Source: Cytobacillus luteolus (GTDB lineage: Bacteria > Bacillota > Bacilli > Bacillales > Bacillaceae_L). From it: 64,000 nucleotides of DNA. The notes under the pieces were generated by a model. The model was given only the letters and a program-made list of their open reading frames with translations, was not told the origin of the DNA and ran no database searches. Positions 62,051 through 64,000 of this stretch are shown one piece after another. The stretch spans positions 558,001-622,000 of the forward strand of contig NZ_JAGGKM010000002.1 in NCBI RefSeq assembly GCF_017873715.1. The letters are read 5' to 3'. A program made the position numbers and the translations under genes. The stretch's first letter is position 1. Every line of letters begins with the position of its first letter.

Positions 62051-62093
62051 TCTTAACAATTAATACTAAAAAATCTTAAGAATTTCTTAAGAT
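62051..62093. promoter_or_regulatory. Palindrome and phased TCTTAA repeats between divergent genes
   Basis: ATCTTAAGAA-T-TTCTTAAGAT (62073-62093) is a perfect 21-bp dyad. TCTTAA also occurs at 62,051, 62,074 and 62,085: 11 bp between the last two and 23 bp between the first two, the helical phasing of OmpR-family sites. It lies between the response regulator gene and the divergent nuclease-family gene and could serve both. Confidence 0.6.
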
Positions 62094-62184
62094 TGAATGA
62101 TAAATAGTAAATTTGTATCTCTTTTATATTAGAAATCATTCTGCTAAAATACACAATACTAATATTATTGCGAGGTAATTATAG

Positions 62185-62982
62185 ATGAATCTCTTAACAC
62201 TTAACTGTCATTCCTGGCAGGAGGAAAATCAAGTAGAGAAGATAAAATATTTGGCTGAAACGGTAAAAGAAAAAATGTATGATGTCATTGCCTTGCAGGA
62301 AGTAAGTCAGTTAATTGACGATGAGTTAGTTACAGATAGAATGAAGAAAAGTAATTATGCCTATGTACTTCTACAAGAGTTAATCCAATTGGGAATCAAA
62401 GATTATTCAATTGTTTGGGACCTTTCCCATTTTGCATACGGAAAATATGAGGAAGGTTTAGCAATCTTAACAAAGCATCCTGTCATAGGGGAGGACTCAT
62501 TCTTTGTATCAATGAAAAACGATTTACACAGTGGAAAAACACGTAAGATTATTGGTACTAAGCTTTTATTTCATTGCAAGCCTATTTTTGTATATTCCTG
62601 TCATATGGGCTGGTGGCATGATAAGATTGAACCATTTAAATATCAAGTAGATAAATTAATAGAAAACTTAAATATGGATGAGCATCTTTTTCTCTTGGGT
62701 GATTTTAATAATGATGCCAGGTTGCCGAATGAAGGGTATGAATACATGCTAAATAAGGGACTTCTAGATACCTATCAGCTTGCAAATAAAAGGGATGAAG
62801 GAATGACTGTTAAAGGTAAAATTGCTGGGTGGAGTGAAAACACGAGGGATTTACGAATCGATTTAATTCTAACTAACAGAAAACTAAAGGTGGAATATTC
62901 AAGGGTCATTTTTAATGGCGTCAACAAGAATGTCGTATCTGATCATTATGGGGTTGAGATCAAATGTATGTTTGAGGATTAA
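62185..62982 (+). CDS. Endonuclease/exonuclease/phosphatase (EEP) family protein
   Basis: A 265-residue EEP-fold metal-dependent hydrolase. The sequence shows NLLTLNCHSW (metal Asn, about 2-11), IALQEVSQ (metal Glu, about 34-41), the YSCHMGWWHD core His (about 137-146), LLGDFNNDAR (about 170-179) and the final SDHYGVEI (Asp-His pair, about 252-259). The family cleaves nucleic acids, phospholipids or inositol phosphates. No signal peptide is seen, so a secreted sphingomyelinase-like role is unlikely. The ATG follows GAGGTAATTATAG. Divergent from the two-component genes. Confidence 0.9.
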   Translation: MNLLTLNCHSWQEENQVEKIKYLAETVKEKMYDVIALQEVSQLIDDELVTDRMKKSNYAYVLLQELIQLGIKDYSIVWDLSHFAYGKYEEGLAILTKHPVIGEDSFFVSMKNDLHSGKTRKIIGTKLLFHCKPIFVYSCHMGWWHDKIEPFKYQVDKLIENLNMDEHLFLLGDFNNDARLPNEGYEYMLNKGLLDTYQLANKRDEGMTVKGKIAGWSENTRDLRIDLILTNRKLKVEYSRVIFNGVNKNVVSDHYGVEIKCMFED

Positions 62983-63042
62983 TTGCCTTTCCTCCCTTAC
63001 TCCCTTATACTCAGTATAAAACTATAAATCTATGAGGAATAT

Positions 63043-64000
63043 ATGAATAAAATTGATCGTTTAATGGCCATTGTTCTACAATTAAAAAAGCGAAATAAAC
63101 TTACAGCAACTGAATTAGCCAACACTTTCGAGGTCACACCTCGAACAATTTACAGAGATATCCAAGCTTTGAGTGAAATGGGTATTCCTGTTATCGCCCT
63201 ACCTGGAAATGAAGGTGGTTACTCAATTGCCGATCATTATTTTATCCCTCCGGTTATGTTCACAAAAGAGGAGGTATTTTCTCTATTATTATCAGAGCAA
63301 ATCGTCAACCAAGTGGAGATACCTGGACATCAAAGATCTATTAATACTGCTTTCTTAAAAATTAAAAATGTACTAGATGATGAAACTACCTCTAAATTTC
63401 AGCACTTACATAAACGTATTATCTTTAATATAAAGGAACAAAAACCTTCTGCATTTGACCAGCAGCCGTTCTATCTTGTTACAACATCAATCGAACAAAA
63501 CAAGAAACTGGCGCTAACTTATTTCCACCCCAAAAAGCAGGAGCTAACTGAACGTAAAGTTCATCCATATGGCTTAATTTTTGAAGATGGCCTGTGGTAC
63601 ATAATTGCCTTCTGTGAATTAAGAAAAGCAGAGCGGCTGTTTGCAGTTAACAGGATTAAACACATAAAGCTTCTAGAGGAAGACTTTTCTTTACCACATG
63701 AATTCGAACTAGAGAAGCATTCTTCACAATCTTTATATAATGGGGATGGGGATACACAAGTTATCCTTAAGGTTTCAAAGTCACTCTTTTACATTATAAA
63801 AGACTACCACCAGTTGATAGCTAGTAAGATTGTTGAAGAATCGGATGATTTCTATATAGTTTCCCTACAAACCAATGTGCCCAAAAATTATCTTTCATTC
63901 ACATTACGTTTTTATGATGGAGTTGAGATTATAAGACCCCTTTCACTCCGCAATGAAATGATTTCATTATTAACAACAACATTAAATAAATATCAATCTT
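63043..64000 (+). CDS. HTH-11 / WYL-domain transcriptional regulator, 3' end missing
   Basis: The gene is open to the right edge of the window; 319 codons are visible. The N-terminal helix-turn-helix is MNKIDRLMAIVLQLKKRNKL (start) with TATELANTFEVTPRTIYRDI (about 20-39) and the spacing of DeoR-like HTH_11 proteins of the YafY/YobV type. A WYL domain follows (about 140-215), with HPYGLIFEDGLWYIIAFCE and RLFAVNRIKHI. WYL regulators bind ligands or nucleic acid and often act as activators or repressors of nearby genes. The ATG (63,043-63,045) follows TATGAGGAATAT. The stop codon is beyond the window. Confidence 0.9.
   Translation, partial: MNKIDRLMAIVLQLKKRNKLTATELANTFEVTPRTIYRDIQALSEMGIPVIALPGNEGGYSIADHYFIPPVMFTKEEVFSLLLSEQIVNQVEIPGHQRSINTAFLKIKNVLDDETTSKFQHLHKRIIFNIKEQKPSAFDQQPFYLVTTSIEQNKKLALTYFHPKKQELTERKVHPYGLIFEDGLWYIIAFCELRKAERLFAVNRIKHIKLLEEDFSLPHEFELEKHSSQSLYNGDGDTQVILKVSKSLFYIIKDYHQLIASKIVEESDDFYIVSLQTNVPKNYLSFTLRFYDGVEIIRPLSLRNEMISLLTTTLNKYQS

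Overview
The window is a low-GC chromosomal segment from an endospore-forming member of the Bacillaceae. Evidence for this is an alpha/beta-type small acid-soluble spore protein, an SspH homologue, GlcT/HPr/enzyme I, a class D sortase with an acidic substrate, strong GGAGG ribosome binding sites, frequent TTG and GTG starts, and many U-tailed intrinsic terminators. No rRNA, tRNA, CRISPR array, prophage or insertion sequence was seen.

Layout. 1-3,800: a branched-chain-amino-acid-type ABC importer (livHMGF plus the 5' part of a binding lipoprotein), read leftward. 3,869-17,180: acyl-CoA catabolism in two leftward transcription units. Each starts at a promoter followed by a nearly identical 22-bp TetR-type operator (10,610-10,631 and 17,117-17,138), and a TetR gene lies between them. 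The set holds an ACAD10/11-type dehydrogenase, three SDRs, a thiolase, an acyl-CoA ligase, a thioesterase, an ACAD10/11-type kinase, a ComB-family phosphatase-like protein, a FadE-like dehydrogenase, an enoyl-CoA hydratase and a quinone reductase. This resembles a bacterial 4-hydroxyacyl-CoA (levulinate-type) route built from separate parts.

17,260-22,500: an interspersed Bacillus-type repeat, a four-gene operon of unknown role (odd SDR, VOC, YVTN propeller, hydroxyacid dehydrogenase), small proteins, and a strictly 21-bp-periodic repeat array. 22,500-28,300: an anchored HtrA-like protease, ptsHI behind a GlcT-type antiterminator/terminator with no ptsG in between, glcT, a spore protein, and a hydrolase. 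28,350-38,570: an SDR, a MoxR/DUF58/DUF4129 operon, an orphan histidine kinase, an apparently unclassified structured RNA of about 330 nt with its own promoter and terminator, a PAS-PAS-GGDEF protein, sspH and an M42 peptidase.

38,600-49,400: an alpha/beta hydrolase behind a gene encoding a helix-turn-helix fused to a degenerate F1-ATPase beta-like domain; a stand-alone ATP-dependent DNA ligase; a CysJ-like reductase without its flavodoxin half; glpQ-like/glpK/glpD; recQ. 49,500-64,000: two divergent EamA transporters, an AbrB-family membrane protein, a histidine kinase gene broken by one in-frame TGA, an MprF-like synthase domain, tcyP, sortase D with its substrate, a second repeat copy, a two-component system with a perfect palindrome upstream, a nuclease/phosphatase-family enzyme and a 3'-truncated WYL regulator.

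The strongest candidates for something undescribed are the HTH/F1-beta fusion (39,441-40,490), the structured RNA (34,122-34,457), and the operator-linked kinase/dehydrogenase/phosphatase set. All assignments come from reading the sequence and remembered family signatures; no search was run.
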